A stretch of 56,347 nucleotides of DNA, from NCBI RefSeq assembly GCF_000935355.1, contig NZ_JXZC01000015.1, positions 1 through 56,347 of the forward strand. The letters run 5' to 3'. Shown here piece after piece: positions 17,511 to 27,602 of the stretch (within the stretch, counting starts at the first letter, position 1; the number at the start of each line of letters is the position of its first letter). Under the pieces are notes generated by a model. It was not told the origin of the DNA, ran no database searches, and saw only the letters and a program-made list of their open reading frames with translations. A program made the position numbers and the translations under genes. The DNA is from Rossellomorea aquimaris. GTDB taxonomy: Bacteria; Bacillota; Bacilli; Bacillales; Bacillaceae_B.

Positions 17511-17701
17511 ATTAAACTCCCTTCCACTGTTCATTGATGGGGAAGCCCCAATGGCTGTCGGACTCCGCACACCAAGAACAAAAAGGATTATTTTTCCAAA
17601 AGAAGACGTTCTAAGAAGTATTGTCTACTAGTTTATACATAATTCGTCAAAACATGTATAGGATAATCGAATTTTTTTCGCTTAGACCGATTGACCTAAG
17701 A

Positions 17702-18343
17702 TCAACGGTTGTTCCAATCATTCAGGAATGCTTCAATCCCTTTATCCGTCAGTGGATGATGGAACAGTTGCTTCAACACTTTCAGAGGAACTGTCGCAAT
17801 ATGCGCCCCTCTTAAGGCTGCCTCTGTAATGTGCTGAGGGTGACGGGTCGAAGCCGCAATGATTTCTGTTTCCAGACCATGAATCGCAAAGATTTCTGCT
17901 ATCTTGGATACAAGCTCAAGACCATCATGGCCGATATCATCTAATCTTCCTAAAAAAGGCGAAACATATGTCGCTCCAGCACGAGCCGCTAAAAGCGCCT
18001 GGTTCGCACTGAAAATCAGCGTAACATTTGTCTTAATTCCTTCTTTAGCAAAAGTAGATGTCGCTTTCAAACCATCCGGTGTCATTGGAAGCTTAACTGT
18101 AATGTTAGGTGCAATCTTCGCAAGCTCCCTGCCCTCTTTGATCATTCCTTCAGCATCTGTCGCGATGACTTCAGCGCTGACAGAACCAGGGACTAATTCT
18201 GTGATTTCTTTTAATCGATCTTCAAATGTCACGTTTTTTTCTTTCGCGACAAGCGACGGATTCGTTGTCACTCCTGAAACGATTCCCCAATCAAATGCTT
18301 CTTTGATTTCACTCATGTTTGCTGTATCTATGAAAAATTTCAT
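17702..18343 (-). CDS. tal: transaldolase (short fructose-6-phosphate aldolase-like type)
   Basis: Transfers dihydroxyacetone in the pentose phosphate pathway. 213 residues from ATG 18343, preceded by tagagg; the longer start adds 12 residues not seen in the family. VTTNPS (26-31) and the Schiff-base Lys84 in ITVKLPMT are present, as is the C-terminal [14 protein letters not shown]. This short type 3/4 family contains both transaldolases and F6P aldolases, but the ywjH position favours transaldolase. It forms a gene cluster with fbaA upstream. Confidence 0.92.
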   Translation of the reverse strand: MKFFIDTANMSEIKEAFDWGIVSGVTTNPSLVAKEKNVTFEDRLKEITELVPGSVSAEVIATDAEGMIKEGRELAKIAPNITVKLPMTPDGLKATSTFAKEGIKTNVTLIFSANQALLAARAGATYVSPFLGRLDDIGHDGLELVSKIAEIFAIHGLETEIIAASTRHPQHITEAALRGAHIATVPLKVLKQLFHHPLTDKGIEAFLNDWNNR

Positions 18344-18395
18344 TTCCTCTACCCCGTTTTCGACAAAATTTTCAATCATCTTTTAATGAACGGAA

Positions 18396-18440
18396 GGGAC
18401 TGACCCAAAAAGGTATCAACCCTCTCCTGGTGCCAGTCCC
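18396..18440. repeat. GGGACTG inverted repeat between fbaA and tal
   Basis: gggactg and cagtccc 7-bp arms enclose 31 bp containing tttttggg. It lies 83 bp after the fbaA stop and may be its terminator, or another small inverted-repeat element of the kind scattered here. Confidence 0.45.
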
Positions 18441-18522
18441 ATCCTACAGCTTCATTCTTTTACTACCACATACGGAAAGCCCGTAATCTATCACGAAAGA
18501 CTTTCCAGACATTACCTATCTA

Positions 18523-19380
18523 TTACGCTTGGTTGGAAGAACCGAATTCGCGCATTTTACCAGCAACCGTCGCTTTGATCGCTTCACGAGCCGGCCCCAT
18601 GTATTTACGTGGATCATATACTTCTGTATCAGCCGCAAGCACTTCACGTACTGCTTTAGCAGAAGCAATTTGGTTTTCAGTGTTTACGTTGATTTTAGCC
18701 GTTCCGTAAGAAATCGCTTTTTGGATATCTTTTGTAGGGATTCCAGTACCACCGTGAAGTACTAGAGGTACTCCAGTCGCCGCACCGATTTCTTCCATTT
18801 CTTTGAATCCAAGGTTTGGTTCACCTTTGTAAGGACCGTGAACAGAACCAAGTGCAGGAGCAAGCGTATCAATACCAGTGCGTTCCACCAATTCTTGACA
18901 CTCCTTAGGATCTGCATAGATAACGCCATCTGCCACTACGTCATCCTCTTGTCCACCGACAGTTCCAAGCTCAGCTTCAACAGAAACACCTTTAGAGTGA
19001 GCATATTCAACCACTTTAGAAGTGATTTCAATGTTCTCCTCGAAAGGACCGTGAGAAGCGTCGATCATAACGGAAGTGAATCCTGCATCGATTGCTTCTT
19101 TACATTTGTCATAGCTTGAACCGTGGTCCAAGTGAATCGCAACAGGTACTGTGATGTTTAAGTCTTCCATAAGACCTTCAACCATTTTCACAACTGTTTT
19201 GAAGCCGCTCATGTAACGTGCTGCCCCTTCAGAAACACCAAGGATGACAGGTGATTTTTCTTCTTCGGCCGCTTGCAGGATCGCTTGAGTGAACTCAAGG
19301 TTATTCAGGTTGAATTGACCTACTGCATAGCTGTTTTCTTTTGCTTTAATTAGCATGTCTTTCATTGAAACTAAAGGCAT
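18523..19380 (-). CDS. fbaA: class II fructose-bisphosphate aldolase
   Basis: Zinc aldolase cleaving FBP to DHAP and glyceraldehyde 3-phosphate. 285 residues; zinc ligands in HLDHGSS (about 83-89), the GGTGI phosphate loop (VLHGGTGIP) and NVNTENQ near 230 are intact. Downstream of spo0F in the same orientation, as in B. subtilis, but with its own extended -10 promoter at 19477-19506. ATG has aggagg 8-10 nt upstream. Confidence 0.96.
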   Translation of the reverse strand: MPLVSMKDMLIKAKENSYAVGQFNLNNLEFTQAILQAAEEEKSPVILGVSEGAARYMSGFKTVVKMVEGLMEDLNITVPVAIHLDHGSSYDKCKEAIDAGFTSVMIDASHGPFEENIEITSKVVEYAHSKGVSVEAELGTVGGQEDDVVADGVIYADPKECQELVERTGIDTLAPALGSVHGPYKGEPNLGFKEMEEIGAATGVPLVLHGGTGIPTKDIQKAISYGTAKINVNTENQIASAKAVREVLAADTEVYDPRKYMGPAREAIKATVAGKMREFGSSNQA

Positions 19381-19476
19381 AGTAATTTCCTCCTTTTATT
19401 CAGTCAGTGAACCATTCTAGTAGAAATGGCGGTGTTATTTATAGCACCATGTGACATTGTTTACAATTTCACTTGT

Positions 19477-19506
19477 ATCATACCAAAACAGAATTGATTT
19501 TACCAA
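19477..19506 (-). promoter_or_regulatory. fbaA sigma-A promoter (extended -10)
   Basis: Minus strand TTGGTA, 18-nt spacer, TATGAT preceded by TGG, i.e. an extended -10. Start would lie ~90 bp before fbaA. Confidence 0.55.
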
Positions 19507-19560
19507 CTGAAGAGGCGAATTGTTAAAAATACTACTATTTTCACTATTCAAATAATACCA

Positions 19561-19923
19561 CTAAGCTGGAATATATTGTTTCACCGCTTGTCGGATGTCG
19601 TCGATATCAAACGGCTTCGCAAAATGAGTAAGCGCTCCCAAGTCCTTTGCTTCCTGAATCATGTCGAGTTCCCCGTACGCTGTCATGATGATGACGCGGA
19701 TATCCGCATCCTTCTGCTTCATTCTCTTTAAGATTTCGATCCCATCCATACCCGGAATCTTCATATCCAGCAAAACTAAATCAGGGGAATGCTTATCGAC
19801 AATTTCAAGCGCCTGGATTCCGTTCGCTGCCTGAAATGTTTGATAGCCTTCCTTTTGTAACACTTCATTTAATAGAATCCTGATACCGAACTGATCGTCT
19901 ACAATAAGAATTTTCTCGTTCAT
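19561..19923 (-). CDS. spo0F: sporulation initiation phosphotransferase Spo0F
   Basis: Single-domain receiver that passes phosphate from the sporulation kinases to Spo0B. 120 residues: acidic pocket Asp9-Asp10, phospho-acceptor Asp53 in [13 protein letters not shown], Thr in IIMTAYGE and Lys in THFAKPFD, with no output domain. Start at 19923 (aagggg 10 nt upstream); an upstream TTG is less likely. It carries a textbook sigma-H promoter upstream and a Spo0A box ~65 bp further, facing the divergent ywjG. Confidence 0.97.
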   Translation of the reverse strand: MNEKILIVDDQFGIRILLNEVLQKEGYQTFQAANGIQALEIVDKHSPDLVLLDMKIPGMDGIEILKRMKQKDADIRVIIMTAYGELDMIQEAKDLGALTHFAKPFDIDDIRQAVKQYIPA

Positions 19924-20004
19924 CCATCCCAATCCCCTTCGTATTAAAGTAAATTATGTACTACTTCGCTAAATATCCGGCTAATAATTGTATATTTATT
20001 ACTA

Positions 20005-20030
20005 ATTCTCTTTTTCCTGTAAAAAATCCT
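20005..20030 (-). promoter_or_regulatory. sigma-H promoter of spo0F
   Basis: Minus strand AGGATTT, 12-nt spacer, AGAGAAT, matching RNAGGAWWW-N11/12-RNNGAAT. B. subtilis spo0F is sigma-H dependent. Confidence 0.8.
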
Positions 20031-20045
20031 GCTTCTGATCAAGAT

Positions 20046-20075
20046 TTTACTTAAGACCTTTTTCCCCTTTATAAT
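20046..20075 (+). promoter_or_regulatory. ywjG sigma-A promoter
   Basis: TTTACT, 18-nt spacer, perfect TATAAT. Start would be near 20082, 46 bp before the chosen ywjG ATG. Confidence 0.7.
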
Positions 20076-20093
20076 AAGCGTTACGATGACAAA

Positions 20094-20100
20094 TGTCGAA
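20094..20100 (+). promoter_or_regulatory. Spo0A box in the spo0F-ywjG divergent region
   Basis: Exact TGTCGAA, ~64 bp upstream of the spo0F -35 and just past the predicted ywjG start. A 7-mer is expected by chance several times per window; the spo0F context is what makes it credible. Confidence 0.5.
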
Positions 20101-20127
20101 GCTAAATATATAAGGAGAGTTCATTCT

Positions 20128-20652
20128 ATGATAAAAATGTTTACAACACAGTTAACTGGACTGTTCAAACGCATTTATGATAAGCAGGAATTCGAAATTG
20201 AAGACGGTGCACGCCTGCTGGCCCAAGCTGCCATCGGACAAGGGAATATTTACATAAAGGGTTACGGGGAAATGGAAGCTGTCACAGCCGAGGCTTTGTT
20301 TGGAGCCGAGCCGCTTCCTTCTGCTAAAAGGTATGAAAGTTCCACCCAACTGACGGAAGCTGATCGTGTATTGATCGTCAGCCGCTTTTCAACTGATGAG
20401 AATGCTGTAGAGCTAGGGAAAAAACTGGCTGATGAAGGTGTGCCATTCGTGGTTGTCTCTGGATTGGTAGAGGGTGAAGAGAACCTGGCGGATTTAGCCG
20501 ATGTTCACTTGGATACGAAAGTGATCAAGGGCATGCTTCCCGGTGATGAAATCGGTGAGCGTGTGAGCTTCCCATCCAGCATGGCTGCCCTTTATCTTTA
20601 CTTTGCCCTGGGGTTTGTGATCCGTGAGATGTTGGAGGAGTATGAGGAATAA
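20128..20652 (+). CDS. ywjG: DUF2529 family protein YwjG
   Basis: 174 residues, conserved divergently from spo0F in Bacilli; function not known to me. The sequence reads like a compact SIS-type sugar-phosphate-binding fold: GNIYIKGYGEMEAV, RVLIVSRFSTDENAVELG, PFVVVSGL and a C-terminal LYLYFALGFVIREML. No signal peptide. The ATG at 20128 has aaggagag 8 nt upstream; the earlier ATG at 20086 lies at the predicted transcription start and is unlikely to be used. Confidence 0.85.
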   Translation: MIKMFTTQLTGLFKRIYDKQEFEIEDGARLLAQAAIGQGNIYIKGYGEMEAVTAEALFGAEPLPSAKRYESSTQLTEADRVLIVSRFSTDENAVELGKKLADEGVPFVVVSGLVEGEENLADLADVHLDTKVIKGMLPGDEIGERVSFPSSMAALYLYFALGFVIREMLEEYEE

Positions 20653-20667
20653 TTCCCCTGTAAAAGA

Positions 20668-20698
20668 AGGAGAGGCATCCAAATTGGATGCCTCTCTT
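20668..20698. terminator. bidirectional terminator between ywjG and the ABC operon
   Basis: Perfect 11-bp stem gagaggcatcc/ggatgcctctc between convergent genes, 17 bp after the ywjG stop and 7 bp after the permease stop. T tracts are modest on both sides. Confidence 0.65.
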
Positions 20699-20705
20699 AC
20701 ATTCT

Positions 20706-21692
20706 TCAAGCCCCGCGCTTCTTGGCATGCACATACGTCACCGCCAATGCCAATACCAGGACGCTTCCTTTAATAATTTCAAATGCATAGTACGGCAGAT
20801 TCATCATCGTCAATCCATTCAAGAGGACCCCGATCAACGCTGCGCCAAAGAAGGTTCCAAGGATATTCGGTTTTCCCGCCCCCAGGACGGAAAATCCGAC
20901 AAACACAGCGGCGACTGCTTCCATCAGGAGAGGGGCACCGGCATCCATCTGTCCTGACCCGACACGGGCCGTGAACAGGATTCCTCCAATCGATGCAAAT
21001 ACACCTGAGAGAACGTAGGCAATCAATTTTACCCGGGTCACCCTGACACCCGATAAGCGCGAAGCTTCCGCGTTACCACCTGTCATATACAAAATGCGCC
21101 CCCATCTCGTGAAATGCATGATAACATAGACGATTCCGACCAACACGAGCATGATCCATACCGGTACCGGCAAACCGAGCCACTTTCCCTGGCCGATCCA
21201 GAGGAACGCTTCTGAAAATTCCCCCGGGGCAGTCCCGCCAGTCGTCATCGGCATATTATTGTAAATCGAGTATCCTTCTGTATATGTCCGATGAACACCT
21301 GAAATGATATACATGGCCCCTAAAGTAGCAAGCAAATCCGGAATGCCAAACTTCACGATCAATAACGAATTGAATAACCCCACTCCGGCTCCCACCAACA
21401 AGGGAACAAGGAGCACGATCCACAGCGGCGCTTCATACCAGACCATCAAAGAAGCCGTCACAACGGTAGACAGGGAAACTGTCGATCCCACTGATAAGTC
21501 AAAGCCGTCGACGACGAGGGTAAAGGTTACCCCCAATGCCACCAATGTGACGATGGAAATCGAGCGCAGAATGTCTGATAGATTTCCGTATGTGAAGAAA
21601 AACGGATTATAAAAACTGAAGAAGATGAGAATGACAGCCATCAAACAGATAGCCCCGTATTTAAATAGTAAGTCGAGTATTTTGCCTTTCAT
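20706..21692 (-). CDS. ribose-type ABC transporter permease (BPD_transp_2), SAM-riboswitch operon
   Basis: Inner-membrane permease of the RbsC/BMP class, 328 residues with about 8-10 hydrophobic helices and the family motif GFDLSVGS (GLDLSVGS in RbsC) and GNAEASRLSGVRV. Start at 21692 lies 32 bp inside the ATPase gene, with aggagg upstream, so translation is coupled. Third gene of the operon led by the SAM-I riboswitch at 24392-24502. The permease family carries pentoses, AI-2 and related ribosides; the riboswitch suggests a methionine-salvage sugar such as methylthioribose. That substrate is inference. Confidence 0.9.
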   Translation of the reverse strand: MKGKILDLLFKYGAICLMAVILIFFSFYNPFFFTYGNLSDILRSISIVTLVALGVTFTLVVDGFDLSVGSTVSLSTVVTASLMVWYEAPLWIVLLVPLLVGAGVGLFNSLLIVKFGIPDLLATLGAMYIISGVHRTYTEGYSIYNNMPMTTGGTAPGEFSEAFLWIGQGKWLGLPVPVWIMLVLVGIVYVIMHFTRWGRILYMTGGNAEASRLSGVRVTRVKLIAYVLSGVFASIGGILFTARVGSGQMDAGAPLLMEAVAAVFVGFSVLGAGKPNILGTFFGAALIGVLLNGLTMMNLPYYAFEIIKGSVLVLALAVTYVHAKKRGA

Positions 21693-23196
21693 GTGCTTCC
21701 GTCCCTCCTGAAGCATAAAACAATATGAGTTCTTGAGTTGCTTCTTCTTTCGTCAGTTCTTTGACGATCCGGCCATCGTACATGACGAGTATGCGGTCCG
21801 AGATCGCCAGGATTTCTTGTATTTCACAGGAAAAGTAGAGGATGCCCCTCTCTTTTTCTGCAAGGGATTGAATGAGGGAGAAGATCTCCTTCTTGGCTCC
21901 GATGTCCACACCCTTCGTCGGTTCATCAAACAAGAACACTGTAGCTTCATCGGATAGCCACTTTCCGATTGAAACCTTTTGCTGGTTACCTCCACTTAAA
22001 AAGTTTGCTTGGATCCCTTCATGAGCGGTTTTAATTCCAAGGGATCGGATTTTTTCACGAGCCAGCTGACGTTCTTTCCTTCCGTTGATCCATAACCAAT
22101 TGGAGATATTCCCCAAGGAGGGGAAGCTTAGGTTGTGCTGAACGGATTCATGAATGAACAATCCCTCTCTTCGCCTTTCCTCAGGTACAAGCGCCAGCCC
22201 ATTTTGTACCGCATCTCGTGGAGAATGAATACTGAGCTTCTTGCCTTTCAGAAAATGGTCACCCGATACTACCTGAGATGCTCCGAATAGGGCTTTGGCG
22301 AGCTCGGTTTTCCCTGCCCCCACGAGTCCGACCACTCCGACTACTTCACCTGCCTTCACGGATAAATGGATATCCTTCAGCTTTTGTCCGTCCGCAAGTC
22401 CTCTCACTTCGTAAAGCGTTTCACCAATCGGCAGCGTTCTTTTCTGAAACTCTTCTTTATATGTGCCTCCAAGCATCGCTTCAATGATCTTATGGGAGGT
22501 TGTTTCGTTTGTTCCGTACGTTCCAACCGTCTCTCCGTCCCTCATGACTGTGATGCGATCCGAAAGCTGAAAGACTTCAGGGAGCCTGTGAGAGATGAAA
22601 ATGATCCCTACTCTCTCTTTCTTTAAATCTTCTATGACACGGAATAATTTCTCTGTCTCGGAAGAGCTTAAAGGGGCAGTTGGTTCATCTAAAATCAATA
22701 CTCTCGCTTTTTGAAGCAGGCTCCTGGCAATGAGGACCAGCTGTTTTTCAGCGAGACTTAAGCGTGACGCAGGCTGCCCAAGGGGGATGGTTTCTGCCCC
22801 GATCCGTCTAAGCGCCTCCAACGCCTCTTTCTTTAATGACTTCTTGGTGATAAAAAAGGAGCCTTTTTGTGAAAACTGATCAAGGACGATATTTTCGGCT
22901 ACAGAGAGTTCAGGGACAATGGCCGTGTCCACTTCCTGGTACACGCAGTGGATGCCATGTTCCTTCGCTTCTTTCGGAGATTGATAGTCTCTTTTTTCAG
23001 AGTGAAGGATGATGTCTCCGCTGTCTTGCAAATAGGCTCCCGATAGAATCTTCATCAGTGTACTTTTTCCTGCACCATTCGCCCCCAACAGGGCATGAAC
23101 CTCCCCCTCTTTCACATCGAAGCTTGCAGCCTTAAGGGCTTTCACTCCTGAGAAGGTTTTATTGATATCAATCATTTCCAACAGTGGAGACGTCAT
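21661..23196 (-). CDS. ribose-type ABC transporter ATPase (two ABC domains)
   Basis: RbsA-like fused ATPase of 511 residues. Domain 1: Walker A GANGAGKST (38-46), signature LSLAEKQ, Walker B VLILDEPTA. Domain 2: GLVGAGKTEL, signature LSGGNQQKV, Walker B VFLFDEPTKGVD. As usual in RbsA proteins the first signature is degenerate. ATG at 23196 with aaggag 9 nt upstream lies 17 bp after the binding-protein stop. It powers uptake of the same solute as the permease and lipoprotein; expression should fall when SAM is plentiful. Confidence 0.92.
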   Translation of the reverse strand: MTSPLLEMIDINKTFSGVKALKAASFDVKEGEVHALLGANGAGKSTLMKILSGAYLQDSGDIILHSEKRDYQSPKEAKEHGIHCVYQEVDTAIVPELSVAENIVLDQFSQKGSFFITKKSLKKEALEALRRIGAETIPLGQPASRLSLAEKQLVLIARSLLQKARVLILDEPTAPLSSSETEKLFRVIEDLKKERVGIIFISHRLPEVFQLSDRITVMRDGETVGTYGTNETTSHKIIEAMLGGTYKEEFQKRTLPIGETLYEVRGLADGQKLKDIHLSVKAGEVVGVVGLVGAGKTELAKALFGASQVVSGDHFLKGKKLSIHSPRDAVQNGLALVPEERRREGLFIHESVQHNLSFPSLGNISNWLWINGRKERQLAREKIRSLGIKTAHEGIQANFLSGGNQQKVSIGKWLSDEATVFLFDEPTKGVDIGAKKEIFSLIQSLAEKERGILYFSCEIQEILAISDRILVMYDGRIVKELTKEEATQELILFYASGGTEAHERQNTRLTI

Positions 23197-23212
23197 CTCT
23201 TCTAACTCCTTT

Positions 23213-24298
23213 CTACTCTGTGAACGATCCTTCAAGCTTTTTCAATTCATCTGTATAGCCTTGCTCACTTGCTCCCCAGCCATCTACATGCTCGTGCAAT
23301 TGATCTGTGGTGATCGTTTCTTCAGGCAATGCTTCTTTTTCAATAAAGACCGGCTCAAGCTTTACTTTCTCAGGCGTTTCTTCGCCATTTAGCTTTTGAT
23401 ATAAGAAGCGGACCTGCACACGGCCGATATCTTTCGGATCGACTGCTGCCGATGCCACCCACGGGCTTCCATCTTTTTGAATGATTTGGAGGTCCTCATC
23501 ACTCATATCGATACCATATACTTTGATTTCATCTCTCCCTGCCGCTTCGATTGCCCGAACGGCGCCTTTTGCAAATTCATCCCAAGCAGCCCAGACAGCA
23601 TCGATGTCACCTTTGTTCGGATACTGTTTCAATATGGCCTCCATTTGAGCCTGTGTATCCAGTGCTGTATTCTGAGTAGCCGCTCCAAATGCTGCCACCT
23701 CTTTGATATCAGGATTTTTTCCTAAAAATTCCTGGTAGGCAACCTGGCGTCTTTCCATCGGTGCAAATCCTGCAACCCAAATCTTCACGATCTCACCTTT
23801 GCCGCCAAGCTCATCAGAAAGCTTCGTCAAGGTTTGTTCAGCCATTTGCTGATCGCCTTGCTCGAGGACCGTCACCCCTTCTGAAGCAACATCCGCATCG
23901 AATACGACAACGGGAATGTTTTGTTCCTTCGCCTTTTCCACCCCAGATTCCAGCGCTTCTTTCGTACCATGATCGATGAGGATCCCATCAAATTTTTGAT
24001 TGATGGCCGCATCCAGGTTGGACGACATTTTTGCCAGATCTCCTTCAGATGTAAACACTTGAACTTTACCGCCAAACTTCTCTACCTGCTCCTTGACACC
24101 TTCTATGTATTGAGCGGAAAATGTCCCTAAATTGATCTGCATAATAAGGGCGATCTTTTTATTGGCCAATGGATGATCGGACACTGCTTCCTTCTTTTCT
24201 CCACTGTCCGCGTCAGCCTCCTGTGAAACCTTTGGCTGACAAGCCGCCAAACTGAAAATAAGTGCGAGTAATACGAGTAATGATGCCGTTTTTTTCAT
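23213..24298 (-). CDS. ribose-type ABC transporter substrate-binding lipoprotein
   Basis: 361 residues: lipoprotein signal with lipobox LAAC (Cys20), an acidic linker, then a type I periplasmic-binding fold (Peripla_BP_4) from about 46: IALIMQINLGTFSAQYIEGV, FDGILIDHGTKEALESG, VVVFDADV, VWAAWDEFAKGAVRAIE, VYGIDMSDEDLQII. Anchored outside the membrane, it would hand its ligand to the permease. First gene of the operon, 40 bp downstream of the riboswitch terminator; ggagg upstream. Nearest named families bind ribose, AI-2 or xylose. Ligand here unproven; methylthioribose is the favoured guess from its S-box control. Confidence 0.9.
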   Translation of the reverse strand: MKKTASLLVLLALIFSLAACQPKVSQEADADSGEKKEAVSDHPLANKKIALIMQINLGTFSAQYIEGVKEQVEKFGGKVQVFTSEGDLAKMSSNLDAAINQKFDGILIDHGTKEALESGVEKAKEQNIPVVVFDADVASEGVTVLEQGDQQMAEQTLTKLSDELGGKGEIVKIWVAGFAPMERRQVAYQEFLGKNPDIKEVAAFGAATQNTALDTQAQMEAILKQYPNKGDIDAVWAAWDEFAKGAVRAIEAAGRDEIKVYGIDMSDEDLQIIQKDGSPWVASAAVDPKDIGRVQVRFLYQKLNGEETPEKVKLEPVFIEKEALPEETITTDQLHEHVDGWGASEQGYTDELKKLEGSFTE

Positions 24299-24341
24299 CT
24301 TTCTTTTCTCCTCCCGAGGTCATATGCCTCAATTTTTCAAA

Positions 24342-24376
24342 TAAAAAAACCCCTTTTCCCAAGAGAAAAGAGGTTT
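24342..24376 (-). terminator. riboswitch-controlled terminator
   Basis: Minus strand aaacctcttttctc-ttggg-aaaaggggttttttt: strong stem and seven T, 16 nt after the SAM aptamer. It is the expression platform; its 5' arm can alternatively pair with the 3' strand of P1 (ataagag). Confidence 0.85.
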
Positions 24377-24391
24377 ATGTATAAATAAACG

Positions 24392-24502
24392 TACTCTTAT
24401 CACTCAGGAAATTCTTCCTGCAGGTCTTAGCACCTTTCCGTGTGTACGGTAGGTTGCCGGGCGTCATCGGGCCAGTCCCTCTGCCAACTCTTTATAAGAG
24501 AT
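24392..24502 (-). ncRNA. SAM-I (S-box) riboswitch
   Basis: Minus strand contains the diagnostic core gagggactggcccgatg, then gcccggcaacc, aaggtgctaa, and a closing gataagag that pairs with ctcttat at the 5' end (P1, 24394-24500). Kink-turn and pseudoknot segments are recognisable. With the downstream intrinsic terminator it should switch off the ABC operon when S-adenosylmethionine binds. Confidence 0.95.
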
Positions 24503-24540
24503 TATGAAATTTGGTTGTGTTCGCTTTTGCTATAATCGCT

Positions 24541-24569
24541 ATATTAACGATATGTGGGAATATTGTCAA
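24541..24569 (-). promoter_or_regulatory. sigma-A promoter of the riboswitch operon
   Basis: Minus strand perfect TTGACA, 17-nt spacer, TAATAT. Start is ~32 nt ahead of the aptamer P1 strand. Confidence 0.8.
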
Positions 24570-24638
24570 TATTCTTTTTAGGAATTTTTCTATATAGGAT
24601 TAAAGAGGGTTGAGCGAAATTTGTCACTATTTGTAGAA

Positions 24639-24739
24639 CGGTTTATATCGTGAAAGTTAGGTTGATAAATTGAAAATACGGTTGATAATTTTGGATTTCG
24701 GTTGATAAATCTCAATAACGGTCGATAAATCCCGATTCC
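24639..24739. repeat. degenerate 20-bp tandem array
   Basis: Five units led by cggttgata (variants cggtttata, aggttgata, cggtcgata) start at 24639, 24659, 24679, 24699 and 24719, exactly 20 bp apart. It lies between the pyrG terminator and the ABC operon promoter; this 513-bp gap otherwise holds only the riboswitch region. Confidence 0.75.
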
Positions 24740-24765
24740 CCTTAAAAATCGGCCACCCAGCCCAC

Positions 24766-24800
24766 AAAAAAACCGCCCTCCCAAACCAGGGAGAGCAGTT
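24766..24800 (-). terminator. pyrG terminator
   Basis: Minus strand: 10-bp stem ctgctctccc/gggagggcgg with loop tggttt, followed by seven T, 12 bp after the pyrG stop. Confidence 0.85.
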
Positions 24801-24811
24801 CCAAACAAATC

Positions 24812-26446
<1,635 letters not shown>

Positions 26447-26448
26447 TC

Positions 26449-26566
26449 AAAAAAAGTAGAGGGTGTCTCTTATGTAGTTATGTCATGAATTTATCTTGTT
26501 CAAAGAAGGACAAGTCCATTCCACAAAAATAAATTCATCTGCATAAACAGCTAAAAGACAGCCTCT
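26449..26566 (-). terminator. second, long terminator-like hairpin in the pyrG leader
   Basis: Minus strand: outer 15-bp stem (26552-26566 with 26458-26472; one mismatch, one G-U), inner perfect 10-bp atgaatttat/ataaattcat (26529-26538 with 26485-26494) and an apical cttgt/acaag. Seven T follow within 2 nt. It is only ~15 nt ahead of the pyrG ribosome-binding site, an unusual second barrier in this leader. Confidence 0.6.
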
Positions 26567-26670
26567 CATTATCAATATACATAAAAATGTAAGGGGTCTT
26601 TAAAGAATCGATCCGCTACACAAAAAGGTTTAGGTTAAACCCCAGTATGTCAAAGCATTCTTTTTAAAAA

Positions 26671-26710
26671 AATAAAAAACGCCCCGCTTACAATCATGTA
26701 AGGGGAGCGT
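26671..26710 (-). terminator. pyrG leader attenuator terminator
   Basis: Minus strand acgctccccttaca-tgat-tgtaagcggggcgt followed by six T. The C/U-rich 5' arm (cgctccccu) is the sequence expected to pair with G residues added at the 5' end when CTP is low. It lies ~33 nt after the GGGCTC start. Confidence 0.85.
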
Positions 26711-26735
26711 GATATACGTTATTCGTCCCTTTTTA

Positions 26736-26779
26736 GGGAGCCCAAATAAAATACTACCTTCCTGTGAACAATAAGTCAA
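26736..26779 (-). promoter_or_regulatory. pyrG promoter with GGGCTC reiterative start
   Basis: Minus strand TTGACT (26774-26779), 17-nt spacer, TAGTAT (26751-26756), 7 nt, then GGGCTCCC with +1 at 26743. In B. subtilis pyrG, stuttering of G at this start under CTP limitation disables the leader terminator. Confidence 0.85.
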
Positions 26780-26820
26780 GCACAGAATAAGGATAGAATT
26801 TTCAATCATTTCGGGCATAT

Positions 26821-26860
26821 TAAAAAGCTCCCCGAAGGCAAAAAACCTTTTGGGGAGCCA
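26821..26860 (-). terminator. rpoE terminator
   Basis: Minus strand gctcccc/ggggagc stem with inner aaaagg/cctt pairing, followed by five T, 16 bp after the rpoE stop. Confidence 0.85.
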
Positions 26861-26875
26861 TTTCAATGAAAGAGA

Positions 26876-27442
26876 TTATTTCTCTTCCTCATCTTCTTCA
26901 AGATCCTCTTCGTCTTCATCTTCATCGACTTCATCGAATTCATCGATTTCGAGTTCTTCTTCGTCTTCATCGATATCCAGATCTTCGTCTGCATCGTCAA
27001 CGACATCCACATCGTCATCATCATCTGTCAGATCATCGTCATCGTCCGTGTCATCAAGATCATCGTAATCAAGGTCTTCATCGTCCAGATCATCGAAATC
27101 ATCCAGATCCAGATCGTCTTCGTCTTTTTTCTTCGATTTTTTCTTCTTGCTGGATTTCATCGTTGGAACGGTTTCTTCCTCGATTTGATCAACCGGGTAC
27201 CATTCTCTTAGTCCCCAACGGTTATCACCCATGGCAATAAAGCGTCCATCGATATTCAGGTCCGTGTAAAATTGAAGTAAACGGCTGCGAACCTCTTTAT
27301 CAGAGATTTCAAGCAAACCTTTGATTTCGCTCACTACTTCTTCGAAAGCTATTGCTTGCTTTTTCTCTACTAAAATTTCATGTGCCAACTCAATGAATGA
27401 TGTTTGACGTAATTCTTCTTTGGATAACTGCTTAAGACTCAC
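26876..27442 (-). CDS. rpoE: RNA polymerase delta subunit
   Basis: Firmicute RNA polymerase accessory subunit that promotes recycling and destabilises weak promoter complexes. N-terminal winged-helix HARE-HTH domain (about 1-90, with FYTDLNIDGRFIAMGDNRWGLREWYP), a lysine patch SSKKKKSKKKDEDD, and a disordered acidic Asp/Glu tail of ~80 residues. The start is probably the GTG at 27442, with aaagga 10 nt upstream; the GTG three codons earlier overlaps that site. A palindrome actctact-t-agtagagt lies at 27471-27487 in the 5' leader. Confidence 0.93.
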   Translation of the reverse strand: MSLKQLSKEELRQTSFIELAHEILVEKKQAIAFEEVVSEIKGLLEISDKEVRSRLLQFYTDLNIDGRFIAMGDNRWGLREWYPVDQIEEETVPTMKSSKKKKSKKKDEDDLDLDDFDDLDDEDLDYDDLDDTDDDDDLTDDDDDVDVVDDADEDLDIDEDEEELEIDEFDEVDEDEDEEDLEEDEEEK

Positions 27443-27602
27443 TTTACGCACTTCCTTTCTCTATTTCACACTCTACTAAGTAGAGTAAAAAAGGGCAAAA
27501 ATTCTCCATTATCAATTTTAACCATATTAATCATTATAAACAATATAAAAGACTTTATGCTATACCTATCTAGTTTTTCTCGCATTTTTTTCACAACTGG
27601 CG

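Noticed and set aside
20706..24298. Plain ribose transporter (rbsABC) call
   Set aside because: No rbsK, rbsD or rbsR neighbours and the leader is a SAM riboswitch, so the ribose name would mislead.
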